From SIG452 sp045631485 (GTDB lineage Bacteria > Bacillota > Clostridia > UMGS1840), in contig JAZQUU010000034.1 of NCBI GenBank assembly GCA_045631485.1, positions 38,879 through 102,878 on the forward strand: 64,000 nt of DNA, read 5' to 3'. The notes beneath the pieces are model-generated. The model was not told where the DNA came from. It did no database searches and saw only the letters and a program-made list of their open reading frames with translations. Each line of letters begins with the position of its first letter. Within the stretch, counting starts at the first letter, position 1. The translations under genes and the position numbers were made by a program. Positions 49,172-57,038 of the stretch are shown here, one piece after another.

Positions 49172-50806
49172 CTATATTTCATTCTGGGCTGCAACCAAGC
49201 TTTCGCCACAGTAGATTTCTCTTAATTTCGGTTTTTCAATTTTGCCGGTGGGATTTCTGGGAACATCGGCAAAAATAATCTTACGGGGACGCTTATATTT
49301 GGGAAGCGCTTTGCAGAAGTTGTCCATTTCCTCTTCGGTGCAGGTCACATCTTCTTTTAATTCAATGATGGCTGCCGCCATTTCGCCCAAACGGGGGTCG
49401 GGTAACCCGATTACCGCCACGTCTTTTACTTTATTGTTGGTACGGATGAAATCTTCAATCTGAACGGGATACAAGTTTTCACCGCCGGAAATGATAACGT
49501 CTTTTTTACGGTCAACTAAGAAGATAAAGCCGTCTTCGTCTTCCTGCGCCATATCGCCGGTAAAGAGCCATCCGTCTTTTAACACATCGTTGGTTGCTTT
49601 TTCGTCATTGTAGTAACAGGTCATCACGCCGGGACCTTTTACGGCAAGTTCACCCACTTCGCCTTTTTCCACGGTGTTGCCACGCTCATCCACGATTTTT
49701 ACTTCCCAACCGTAGCCTGCTTTACCGATGGCACCCACTTTGTGAATATTTTCCACGCCTAAGTGCACACAACCGGGGCCGATGGATTCGGATAAGCCGT
49801 AGTTGGTGTCGTACTGATGGTTGGGGAAGATAGCTTTCCAACGCTTGATTAAGCTGGGGGGAACAGGCTGTGCACCGATGTGCATCAGTCTCCATCTGGA
49901 TAAATCCATCTGGTCAATTTTAATGGTACCATTGTCAATAGCATCTAAAATATCCTGCGCCCACGGCACCAACAGCCACACGATAGAGCATTTTTCGTCT
50001 GCCGCAGTTTCCACAATCCATTCGGGTTTTACCCCTTTTAAGAGAACCGCTTTGGCTCCCGCCACCAAGCAACCGAACCAATGCATTTTGGCGCCGGTAT
50101 GATAAAGAGGCGGAATGCAGAGGAACACGTCATCCTTAGTTTGAGAGTGATGGTTCTGCTCGGTTAAGCAAGCGTGCACCAAACTTTCGTGATTATGTAA
50201 AATTGCTTTGGGAAATCCTGTGGTACCGGAAGAGAAATAAATTGCTGCATTATCTTCGGGAGTTAAGGGAATTTCGGGAGTTTTTGAGGTGCAATAGGTC
50301 ACCAGCTTATCATAGCTTTCCGCAAAGGAGGGGCAGTCTTTTCCCACATAGAATAACTGCTTCACATTGGGAATCATATCGCAAATTTCTTCCACACGAC
50401 CGATAAACTCAGGGCCGAACACCAAAACATCCGCTTCGGCTAATTCCAGACAATACTTAATTTCATCGGAAGTGTAACGATAGTTTAAGGGCACCGCCAG
50501 GGCACCTGTTTTTAATGCACCGAAATACACGGGCAACCATTCTAAGCAGTTCATCAGAAGGATGGCAACCTTGTCCCCTTTTTTGACGCCTCGGGATAAT
50601 AAAAGGTTCGCAAAACGGTTTGCCTTTTTGTTAAATTCACACCAGGTGATTTCCGTACGGCCGCTTTCCTCGGAATTGGTGGGAATTAAGCTATACTCTT
50701 TCCAGGTGGTTCTTGCCTGAGAAATAATGTTGGGCACAATCTCAACCAGAGCCACATCGTCTGCAAAGTTTTGCGCATTTTGTTCCAAAAAATCTGTAAT
50801 AACCAT
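49172..50806 (-). CDS. AMP-forming acyl/aryl-CoA ligase
   Basis: A 544-residue ANL-superfamily adenylate-forming enzyme. It carries the P-loop-like YFSSGTTGFPKAIL (~190-203), the A4/A5 region NYGLSESIGPG, GWLFTGDMAQEDEDGFIFLV, the hinge DRKKDVIISGGENLYP and the C-terminal catalytic Lys in NPTGKIEKPKL. It activates a carboxylic acid with ATP and CoA. The operon partners IorAB suggest phenyl-, 4-hydroxyphenyl- or indole-acetate as substrate, though the family also includes fatty-acid ligases. ATG 50806 follows GGAGG inside a small palindrome AGGTAATTACCT. First gene behind the T-box. Confidence 0.9.
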   Translation of the reverse strand: MVITDFLEQNAQNFADDVALVEIVPNIISQARTTWKEYSLIPTNSEESGRTEITWCEFNKKANRFANLLLSRGVKKGDKVAILLMNCLEWLPVYFGALKTGALAVPLNYRYTSDEIKYCLELAEADVLVFGPEFIGRVEEICDMIPNVKQLFYVGKDCPSFAESYDKLVTYCTSKTPEIPLTPEDNAAIYFSSGTTGFPKAILHNHESLVHACLTEQNHHSQTKDDVFLCIPPLYHTGAKMHWFGCLVAGAKAVLLKGVKPEWIVETAADEKCSIVWLLVPWAQDILDAIDNGTIKIDQMDLSRWRLMHIGAQPVPPSLIKRWKAIFPNHQYDTNYGLSESIGPGCVHLGVENIHKVGAIGKAGYGWEVKIVDERGNTVEKGEVGELAVKGPGVMTCYYNDEKATNDVLKDGWLFTGDMAQEDEDGFIFLVDRKKDVIISGGENLYPVQIEDFIRTNNKVKDVAVIGLPDPRLGEMAAAIIELKEDVTCTEEEMDNFCKALPKYKRPRKIIFADVPRNPTGKIEKPKLREIYCGESLVAAQNEI

Positions 50807-50845
50807 AAGGTAATTACCTCCGTTTCATTGTTTGCCAGAAGGTAT

Positions 50846-51133
50846 AAAAAACGCCCTCTGAACGAATTAGTTTCAGAGGGCGAGAAAATTACGTTCCCGC
50901 GGTACCACCTCAGTTTACCGATTGCAAAAACCGGCCTCAAGCGGGTACACGAAAATACCCTTGTGCTGTAACGGGCACGCCCGTAGCAGCCTACTGAGAT
51001 GTGTTGCTTTTCCGTTCGGTGCTCTGCTCCGAAGATGTATTCATATTTTCGTCCGCTTCTGCCTTGCACCAACCGACAGCTCTCTGAAAGCTTCACAGAA
51101 AATACTACTTGTTCTTCATCACTGCATTATATT
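50846..51133 (-). promoter_or_regulatory. T-box riboswitch, tyrosine specifier
   Basis: A complete T-box leader on the minus strand. Stem I has a lower stem GAAGA/TCTTC, a specifier loop whose 3' side is GAATACA with specifier TAC (51039-51037), and an upper stem GTATTTTC/GAAAATAT; its distal part contains AGAGAGC and GGTTGGTGC. The conserved T-box AGGTGGTACCGCGG lies at 50910-50897. The terminator is GCCCTCTGAA/TTTCAGAGGGC (50881-50853) with six Ts. Uncharged tRNA-Tyr should promote readthrough into the ligase-iorAB operon. Confidence 0.92.
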
Positions 51134-51139
51134 GGTTTC

Positions 51140-51168
51140 AGTTTATCACAATCTGCTTTCTCTGTCAA
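51140..51168 (-). promoter_or_regulatory. Promoter of the T-box operon
   Basis: Minus strand TTGACA (51168-51163), a 17-bp spacer and TAAACT (51145-51140). Confidence 0.85.
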
Positions 51169-51272
51169 GAGAATTTTGGCAATTTTCGTGAAAAAATCAC
51201 CAAAAATAACAGGTTTTTTTACCCCATATTTCCCCATTTTTTGAGAAATTATGAAAATATGGTTTTTTTCTC

Positions 51273-51301
51273 TTTACTTTACGGGAAAAATATGTTAAAA
51301 T
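51273..51301 (+). promoter_or_regulatory. Promoter of the carD-isp operon
   Basis: TTTACT (51273-51278), a 17-bp spacer and TAAAAT (51296-51301), 54 bp before the carD start. Confidence 0.6.
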
Positions 51302-51354
51302 AAATGTAATTTGTAAGCGTTTCACCCCGGGGCATTTTGCAGGAGGACCATAAA

Positions 51355-51846
51355 ATGTACCAAATCGGCGATAAAATTGTTTATCCGATGCACGGCGCAG
51401 GAATTATCCGTGCGATTGAAGAAAAAGAAATCTTAGGAAGTGTGAATTCCTACTATATTCTGGAAGTACCCACGGGGAATATTTCCCTGATGGTGCCCGT
51501 GAAAAACGCAGAAGAAATCGGCGTACGAGACGTTGTGGCACCGTCGGTGATTGACGAGCTCTTCACCTTTATTGCAGATGCCCGGGTGCAGGTGAATGAG
51601 AACTGGAACAAGCGTTATCGGGAAAATATGGTGAAAATTAAATCGGGCGATTTGTTTGAAATCGGCCCCATCTATAAATATCTTTTGGAAAAAGACAAGC
51701 AACGGGGACTTTCCTCCGGGGAAAAGAAAATGTTTTTATCTGCCCATCAGATTCTCATTTCCGAAATTATGCTTTCCTTAAACATTTCCTTACCCGAAGC
51801 GGAAGAACTGATGAAAAACCGTCTTTCGGACGCCGTTACTGCATAG
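51355..51846 (+). CDS. CarD/CdnL-family RNA polymerase-binding regulator
   Basis: A 163-residue protein with an N-terminal CarD/TRCF RNA-polymerase-interacting Tudor-like domain (KIVYPMHGAGIIRAIEEKEI through YYILEVPTGNISLMVPV, residues ~6-60). A helical C-terminal domain (LSSGEKKMFLSAHQILISEI) binds promoter DNA in homologues. It stabilises open complexes at some promoters. Start ATG 51355 is eight bases after AGGAGG; an in-frame TTG at 51337 precedes the RBS and was rejected. carD-ispD-ispF order is common in Firmicutes. Confidence 0.92.
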   Translation: MYQIGDKIVYPMHGAGIIRAIEEKEILGSVNSYYILEVPTGNISLMVPVKNAEEIGVRDVVAPSVIDELFTFIADARVQVNENWNKRYRENMVKIKSGDLFEIGPIYKYLLEKDKQRGLSSGEKKMFLSAHQILISEIMLSLNISLPEAEELMKNRLSDAVTA

Positions 51847-51885
51847 AATTATCATAAAATAACATATAAAACGAGGGAATTTAGT

Positions 51886-52617
51886 ATGCTGGAAGGAATT
51901 AAAAGCTTCTTTGCACCGGATGACCCAGACCCCCGATGTTCTGCCATTGTGGTAGCTGCGGGAAAAGGCTCCCGGATGCAATCTGAAATCAAAAAACAGT
52001 TTTTGCCCCTGCTCGGGATGCCCGTGCTTTCTCACACGCTGGAAGCCGTGGAGAAAAGCGATATGATTAAAGAAATTATCTTAGTGGTGTCGGAAGATGA
52101 TATCCTGACCGCTAAGGATATTGTTGCCGCCTCCGATTTGGAAAAAGTGACCAAAATTGTGGCAGGCGGAAAAAACCGTGCCGAATCTGTGGCAAAAGGG
52201 CTTTCGGAAGTGGCAGACGATGCCGAAATCGTGATGATTCACGATGGGGTGCGTCCCTGCGTGTCGGAGGTTCTTATCGAAGAATGTATCCGAAATGCCA
52301 AAAAATACGGTGCATCGGCACTTGGTGTAAAACCCAAAAACACCATCAAAAAAGTGAATAAAGACGGCTTTATCGAAGAAACCGTCAATCGGGAAGAATT
52401 GGTGGAAATTCAAACGCCCCAATGCTTTTTGGCAGATATCATCAAAAAAGCGTATGAGGATTTTGATTCCGCCGCCACCGATGATTGTGCCCTGGTGGAG
52501 GCTCTCGGTGTGAAAATCCATATCACCGAAGGAAGCTATGCCAACTTAAAGCTCACCACCCGTGAAGATTTACTGATGCTTTCTGCCTTAATTGATGCAG
52601 AATACAGCGAAGAATAA
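51886..52617 (+). CDS. ispD: 2-C-methyl-D-erythritol 4-phosphate cytidylyltransferase
   Basis: A 243-residue enzyme of the MEP isoprenoid pathway, transferring CMP from CTP to methylerythritol phosphate. CTP-binding motif AIVVAAGKGSRMQSEIKKQF (about 20-39), IHDGVRPCVS with catalytic-site residues, and VEIQTPQCFLADI are clear. It has about 15 extra N-terminal residues (LEGIKSFFAPDDPDPR) relative to most homologues. GAGGG precedes ATG 51886. Confidence 0.96.
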   Translation: MLEGIKSFFAPDDPDPRCSAIVVAAGKGSRMQSEIKKQFLPLLGMPVLSHTLEAVEKSDMIKEIILVVSEDDILTAKDIVAASDLEKVTKIVAGGKNRAESVAKGLSEVADDAEIVMIHDGVRPCVSEVLIEECIRNAKKYGASALGVKPKNTIKKVNKDGFIEETVNREELVEIQTPQCFLADIIKKAYEDFDSAATDDCALVEALGVKIHITEGSYANLKLTTREDLLMLSALIDAEYSEE

Positions 52618-52640
52618 ACCAAAAAAGGAGGCCGAAGAGG

Positions 52641-53117
52641 ATGAGAATCGGCTTTGGCTATGATGTACATAAATTAGTTCCCGAAAGAAAACTGATTTTA
52701 GGCGGTGTGGATATTCCCCACGAGCTTGGCCTTTTGGGACATTCAGATGCAGATGTTTTGGTGCACGCTCTGATGGATGCCATCTTAGGTGCCCTGGCTT
52801 TGGGTGATATCGGAAAGCATTTCCCCGATACCGATAATGCCTACAAAAATATAGACAGTATGCTGCTTCTTAAAAAAGTAGCAGAAATTATGAAAGAAAA
52901 GGGCTACACCTTGGGAAATGCGGATTGCACCATCTGTGCCCAGCGCCCGAAATTAGCCCCTTATATTGAAACTATGCGGGAAAATATTGCCCGCACACTT
53001 CACACAAATATCGAAAATATTAGCGTCAAGGCAACCACCACAGAAAAACTTGGCTTCCCCGGTCGTGAGGAAGGAATCTCTGCGTATGCGGTTTGTCTTC
53101 TCAAAAAAGGAGAATAA
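52641..53117 (+). CDS. ispF: 2-C-methyl-D-erythritol 2,4-cyclodiphosphate synthase
   Basis: A 158-residue trimeric zinc enzyme, the next-but-one MEP-pathway step after IspD. It starts MRIGFGYDVHKLVPERK with metal ligands Asp and His, followed by GLLGHSDADVLVHALMDAIL and LGDIGKHFPDTD. EKLGFPGREEGISAYAV closes the family signature. RBS AAAAAGGAGG upstream. 23 bp after ispD. The intermediate kinase IspE is not in the window. Confidence 0.97.
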   Translation: MRIGFGYDVHKLVPERKLILGGVDIPHELGLLGHSDADVLVHALMDAILGALALGDIGKHFPDTDNAYKNIDSMLLLKKVAEIMKEKGYTLGNADCTICAQRPKLAPYIETMRENIARTLHTNIENISVKATTTEKLGFPGREEGISAYAVCLLKKGE

Positions 53118-53120
53118 ACA

Positions 53121-53687
53121 ATGAGAAACAAAACCAAAGAAATCACCTTAACTGCATTACTTACGGCATTGGCAATCGTAATTCCGCTCATTATGCCCGT
53201 GAAAGTGGTAATGCCACCCTTTACGGCAACCTTAGCGTCCCACACCCCTTTAATCATCGCAATGTTTGTAAGTCCCCTTGCGGCGGCATTTGCGGCAATC
53301 GGTTCTGCAATCGGCTTTTTCTTCGCCATGAGTCCCATTGTGGCGGTAAGAGCGGCAACTCACGTATGCTTTACCGTGGCAGGGGCATATATGATTCGCA
53401 AAAAAATGAAGCCTGTGTGGACCATTCTTGTTACTCTGGTATTACATAGCTTGTCTGATATGCTAACCGTTTACTTAGCTGCAGACTTTTTCCATATGAG
53501 TGCATTGTTAAAAGGGAACACCATGGGATATGTGCAGGCATGGATTGGTATCGGAACCTCCGTTCACCACTTGGTAGATTTTGCAATTGCGCTCTTAATT
53601 GCAAAACCGCTTAGTAAAGCAGGTCTTTTGGAAAACCAATATCTTTTGGGAGGAAACAAGCGTGAAACTGTTGGTAGCAACAAATAA
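53121..53687 (+). CDS. ECF-transporter S-component-like membrane protein
   Basis: A 188-residue membrane protein with five or six helices (ITLTALLTALAIVIPLIMPV, PLIIAMFVSPLAAAFAAIGS, VCFTVAGAYMI, WTILVTLVLHSLSDM, HHLVDFAIALLIAKPL). Size, the N-terminal TALLTALA-type helix and topology resemble substrate-binding subunits of ECF vitamin importers, but no specific family is recognised and the substrate is unknown. It lies 3 bp after ispF, and its end overlaps the rdgB start by 26 bp. Confidence 0.65.
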   Translation: MRNKTKEITLTALLTALAIVIPLIMPVKVVMPPFTATLASHTPLIIAMFVSPLAAAFAAIGSAIGFFFAMSPIVAVRAATHVCFTVAGAYMIRKKMKPVWTILVTLVLHSLSDMLTVYLAADFFHMSALLKGNTMGYVQAWIGIGTSVHHLVDFAIALLIAKPLSKAGLLENQYLLGGNKRETVGSNK

Positions 53688-54252
53688 TCAGGGAAAATTA
53701 AAAGAATTCAATAAAATTTTGGGAGAGCTTGGCATCGAATGTGTATCCCTTCGGGATATGGGAATTTCCGTTGATGTGGAAGAAACAGGAACTACTTTTC
53801 TGGAAAACGCTCTCTTAAAAGCAAAAGAAATTTATAAAATCGCAAAAATCCCTACCATTTCCGATGATTCGGGTCTGATGGTGGATGCATTGGGCGGTGA
53901 GCCGGGCGTGTATTCTGCACGATATGCCGGGGAACCCTCCGATGATAACAACAATATGGACAAGCTTCTTGCCAATTTGAAAGACGAACCCAATCGCACC
54001 GCACGATTTAAAAGCGTGATTGCGGCAGTATTTTCCGAGGATGACATTTTGGTATCCGAAGGAGAATGCGAGGGCGTTATCATTGATGAAAAGCGTGGCG
54101 ACAACGGTTTTGGCTATGACCCGATTTTTTATGTGGAAGCGTTAGGAAAAACCTTTGCCGAAATGACGGATGCGGAAAAGAACAGTTTGAGCCACAGAGG
54201 AAATGCAATCCGCAATTTAAAAGAACAATTAAAAAACACCAAAAAAGGCTAG
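53662..54252 (+). CDS. rdgB: XTP/dITP diphosphatase
   Basis: A 196-residue HAM1/RdgB-family nucleotide pyrophosphatase that removes non-canonical purine nucleotides. Motifs: LLVATNNQGKLKEFNKIL at the start, TISDDSGLMVDALGGEPGVY, GDNGFGYDPIFYV and the terminal SLSHRGNAIRNL. Start chosen at GTG 53662, eight bases after GGGAGG; the frame is open upstream to 53599 inside the previous gene. Last gene of the carD-isp operon. Confidence 0.95.
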   Translation: MKLLVATNNQGKLKEFNKILGELGIECVSLRDMGISVDVEETGTTFLENALLKAKEIYKIAKIPTISDDSGLMVDALGGEPGVYSARYAGEPSDDNNNMDKLLANLKDEPNRTARFKSVIAAVFSEDDILVSEGECEGVIIDEKRGDNGFGYDPIFYVEALGKTFAEMTDAEKNSLSHRGNAIRNLKEQLKNTKKG

Positions 54253-54278
54253 ACGAATCAATCGTTTAGCCTTTTTTT
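54241..54278 (+). terminator. Terminator of the carD-isp-rdgB operon
   Basis: AAAAAAGGCTAGACGA-atcaa-TCGTTTAGCCTTTTTTT. The 5' arm includes the rdgB stop codon. Confidence 0.9.
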
Positions 54279-54284
54279 AAAGAA

Positions 54285-54400
54285 TAAATAATAGAGAATA
54301 AAGAATAAAAATGGTGGTGCCCTTTGGGCACATTATAATGCGGGCTTTGCCCGCTACCTTTTTTATTATTTATTATTTATTATTTCTTCTTTATTCTTCA
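54285..54400. repeat. AT-rich inverted repeat with two GC hairpins
   Basis: Flanks rich in AAAGAATAAAA on the left and TTTTTATTATTTATTATTT to TTTATTCTTC on the right are roughly complementary. Between them are GTGCCC-ttt-GGGCAC and GCGGGC-ttt-GCCCGC. A related arrangement lies near 29818-29862. No gene; probably a small repeat element. Confidence 0.5.
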
Positions 54401-54408
54401 ATAACGAG

Positions 54409-54446
54409 GAAAAACGGGTGAGAATCACGAATTCTGACCCGTTTTT
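54409..54446 (-). terminator. Terminator of the DUF378 gene
   Basis: AAAAACGGGTGAGAAT-cacg-AATTCTGACCCGTTTTT, nearly symmetrical, so it can act on both strands. Confidence 0.85.
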
Positions 54447-54454
54447 GCCGTTTT

Positions 54455-54664
54455 CTAATCTCTGCTATCCATGGGGACTTTGTCCTTAAACAGAATGGTG
54501 ATAGACCACAGACCCGCAATCCCAACCAGGGAAAAAATGATTCGGGCGAGAACGGAGCCTGCACCGAAGATGGAAGAAACAAGGTCCACGCCGAAGAGTC
54601 CGATGGAGCCCCAGTTTAAGGCACCCACGATTACAAGTACCAGAGAAATGGTATCTAAAAGCAT
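54455..54664 (-). CDS. DUF378 small membrane protein
   Basis: A 69-residue protein with two membrane helices. The first half, TISLVLVIVGALNWGSIGLF, is the DUF378 hallmark (GALNWG), followed by a glycine loop and VLARIIFSLVGIAGLWSITI. Function unknown. Start ATG 54664 is seven bases after AGGAGG. Monocistronic with a strong terminator. Confidence 0.92.
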   Translation of the reverse strand: MLLDTISLVLVIVGALNWGSIGLFGVDLVSSIFGAGSVLARIIFSLVGIAGLWSITILFKDKVPMDSRD

Positions 54665-54764
54665 TTTTTAACCTCCTGATTTTGCCGATGTAGAGACTAA
54701 ATCGGCTGTTTCGTATTTTTTATTGTTAGTATATGACATTTGATTGGATTTTATACGGGGTTTC

Positions 54765-56696
54765 TCATTTTTCCGAAAGAATGCCTCGACGGTACTGTGC
54801 AATCAGACGATGCAGTTCCCGAATCCGTTTTTTCAGAAGAAGACCGGTGTCGGTGTCTGCCACACGGATTCTCTGCTCCCGTTTTTCGCCAAGCACTCGG
54901 TGGGAGCGAAGCTTTTCCGGATGATTTTTGCAAAAGGGTTCGTGAGCCGTCAGGAAGAATCCGTGGGAATTATACAACAAGGTATAGCCGCCGATTCCCG
55001 TGGTTTTCTGATAGGACGGGCTTAGCCCTCCGTCTATCATAAAAAGAAGTCCTCCCGCTTTTTTGGGACTTTCCCCGCGGTTCGCTTTCACGGGGACATG
55101 ACCGTTGATAATTTTGCAATTTTCTTCATATAAGGAAAATTCCGACAAAATCAAACGGGCAATTTCCTTGCCCTTTTCCCCTTCTATCAGTTGATAGTAG
55201 GGATTTTTTTGCTCCTTATGGGTAATCGTTTCCGAAATGAGATACCGTGGCAGCGTTTTCATTTCCTCTTTCCCGAACAAGGGGGAATGTTTTCCCGCAA
55301 ACAGATACCAGAAAAAATCCACGGCAGACTGTTTGTCGGGATGTCCCTTTTCCAGGAAATATGCTTTTCTTACCGTCCGATCGCAAAAATCCATCAGAGA
55401 CCGTCCCCGATACCCCAAAAAGGATGCAAATGAGCCATCCTCTGTCATGGGGATGCATCCGTGATACAACAGATTTTTATTCATCACCCGATACATTCCG
55501 CCTTTTTGAATCAAAAAACGGACATGGCTTTGCAGTTTCTCGGAATCCAAAAAGCTTTTGCATAAATCATTTAAAACTTCTTGTTCTTCCTTGGTCAGTT
55601 TCCAAGGCTTTTCATAATTTACGGTTGGAAAATCCCCATCTTTCAAGGGATATTCCCCTTTTTCGCAAAGGATGGTTTTTTTCTGCGAATCCAAATGCCC
55701 AAGAGTGCAGGAGGAGTTCATCTCGTAGTCGGGATGCTCCCGACTAAAAGTAAGCTCCAATTTCCATAATATCACACAAATCACCTTATGTGCCCGTGCC
55801 GCCCCGAAACAATCCGAATTGGTTTCTCCCAAAGGAAGAAAGCAGCTGCAAGGCGTTTTCCCATACAATTTGTCTGCCAATGCAAACAGTTTTCGCAACG
55901 GAATGCCGTAGCCTTGTTCCAAAAGCTCGGGATGATTGTATCGAAGTGTGAAGCGTACCGCCGTGGCAACGCAAAGTGGATTCCCCAGATTGGCACCCAT
56001 CCAGAGAATATCGTGATTTCCCCAACAGATATCCACATTGGGATAGGTTTGCAAAATGTCTAAAATGCGGTTGGGACCGTTTCCACGGTCAAAAATATCG
56101 CCCAGAATGTGAAGATGATCCACGGCAAGACGGCTGATCAGCTCGCACAGAACACAAATGAAGGATTCCGCCTGTCCCTCTTCTATGATGGCATCCATAA
56201 TTCCCCGATGGTATTCTTTTCGGTTGGGGGTGTTTTCGTGGGCGTGCAAAAGCTCTTCCGTGATATAAGAAAAATCCTTGGGAAGAGCACGGCGCACTTT
56301 GGAACGGGTGTATTTGTCTGCCACCGCCCGACATAAAATAATCAGGCGGGAAAGTGTTTTTTGGTAGAAAGTATGTGTTTTTTCGGCGTGGGACAACACG
56401 GCTTTCGGGTCATATATCAGGTACGCCAATTGGTCTTGTTCCTCTTCACAAAGCGGTTCGGATGTGCCGTTTTTATCTTTGAAAACCTCGGCGATTTTTA
56501 ATCGGATTTCCCCCGATGCATTTTTTAAAAGACGGCAAAACGCCTCGTCTTCTCCGTGAAGGTCGCTTAAAAAATGTTCGGTACCCTTTGGAAGTCCTAA
56601 AATGGCAGTTAAGTTGATAATTTCTGCGGCGGCATCTCTTTGGGTGGGGAATTGTGCGGACAACAGTTCCGAAAAACGGTCTTCCCGATGGTTCAT
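54765..56696 (-). CDS. fbp: Fructose-1,6-bisphosphatase class III
   Basis: A 643-residue Firmicutes-type FBPase that dephosphorylates fructose 1,6-bisphosphate in gluconeogenesis. It belongs to the calcineurin-like metallophosphoesterases: metal motifs EHFLSDLHGEDEAF, LHILGDIFDRGNGPN, ICWGNHDILWMGA and, later, INGHVPVKANRGESP with LLFMIDGG. Length is normal for the class. Start: ATG 56696 is nine bases after AAAGG; ATG 56705 (three codons earlier) abuts that site and is less likely. It indicates growth on gluconeogenic substrates. Confidence 0.95.
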   Translation of the reverse strand: MNHREDRFSELLSAQFPTQRDAAAEIINLTAILGLPKGTEHFLSDLHGEDEAFCRLLKNASGEIRLKIAEVFKDKNGTSEPLCEEEQDQLAYLIYDPKAVLSHAEKTHTFYQKTLSRLIILCRAVADKYTRSKVRRALPKDFSYITEELLHAHENTPNRKEYHRGIMDAIIEEGQAESFICVLCELISRLAVDHLHILGDIFDRGNGPNRILDILQTYPNVDICWGNHDILWMGANLGNPLCVATAVRFTLRYNHPELLEQGYGIPLRKLFALADKLYGKTPCSCFLPLGETNSDCFGAARAHKVICVILWKLELTFSREHPDYEMNSSCTLGHLDSQKKTILCEKGEYPLKDGDFPTVNYEKPWKLTKEEQEVLNDLCKSFLDSEKLQSHVRFLIQKGGMYRVMNKNLLYHGCIPMTEDGSFASFLGYRGRSLMDFCDRTVRKAYFLEKGHPDKQSAVDFFWYLFAGKHSPLFGKEEMKTLPRYLISETITHKEQKNPYYQLIEGEKGKEIARLILSEFSLYEENCKIINGHVPVKANRGESPKKAGGLLFMIDGGLSPSYQKTTGIGGYTLLYNSHGFFLTAHEPFCKNHPEKLRSHRVLGEKREQRIRVADTDTGLLLKKRIRELHRLIAQYRRGILSEK

Positions 56697-56705
56697 ACCA
56701 TTCAT

Positions 56706-57038
56706 CCTTTGTTTTTATTTTCAGTATTTTTTAGTTTTTTTAATATTTTTTAGTATTTACATTTTTTTATTTTTTATTTATTTTATTTTTTGAATTCAAA
56801 TGCGGCAGGAGCAAGCCCCTGCCCTACAATAAGCCAAAATATCACCGTGGAGCGTGATGGAAGAAGATCCAACGGATGCGGTACACCGATACGAAAGAAA
56901 AAAACTAGCACATTCTGATGCAGGTTATGCCTGCTGCCGTAATGGTTCGGTTCCCTATCCCCCCCTGAAATCCCCCGGGATTTCTGTCCCCCCTTTAGGC
57001 AAGGGGGGCAATTTGCCGAGCGATGAGGTTTTTCGTAA
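56706..57038. other. Gene-free spacer with family-3 and C/G-run repeats
   Basis: A pyrimidine/AT-rich start (56710-56790), then GGCAGG-agcaag-CCCCTGCC followed by CTACAAT (about 56800-56830, family 3), and near 56957-57009 a TCCCCCC..GGGGGGCA hairpin resembling family 1. No credible gene: short open frames here run through the repeats. Confidence 0.45.

Noticed and set aside
51031..51045. Reading the T-box specifier as ATC (isoleucine) instead of TAC
   Set aside because: ATC would be followed by T and would take bases needed for the TCTTC/GAAGA stem. TAC sits in the GAA-NNN-A pattern within the bulge.
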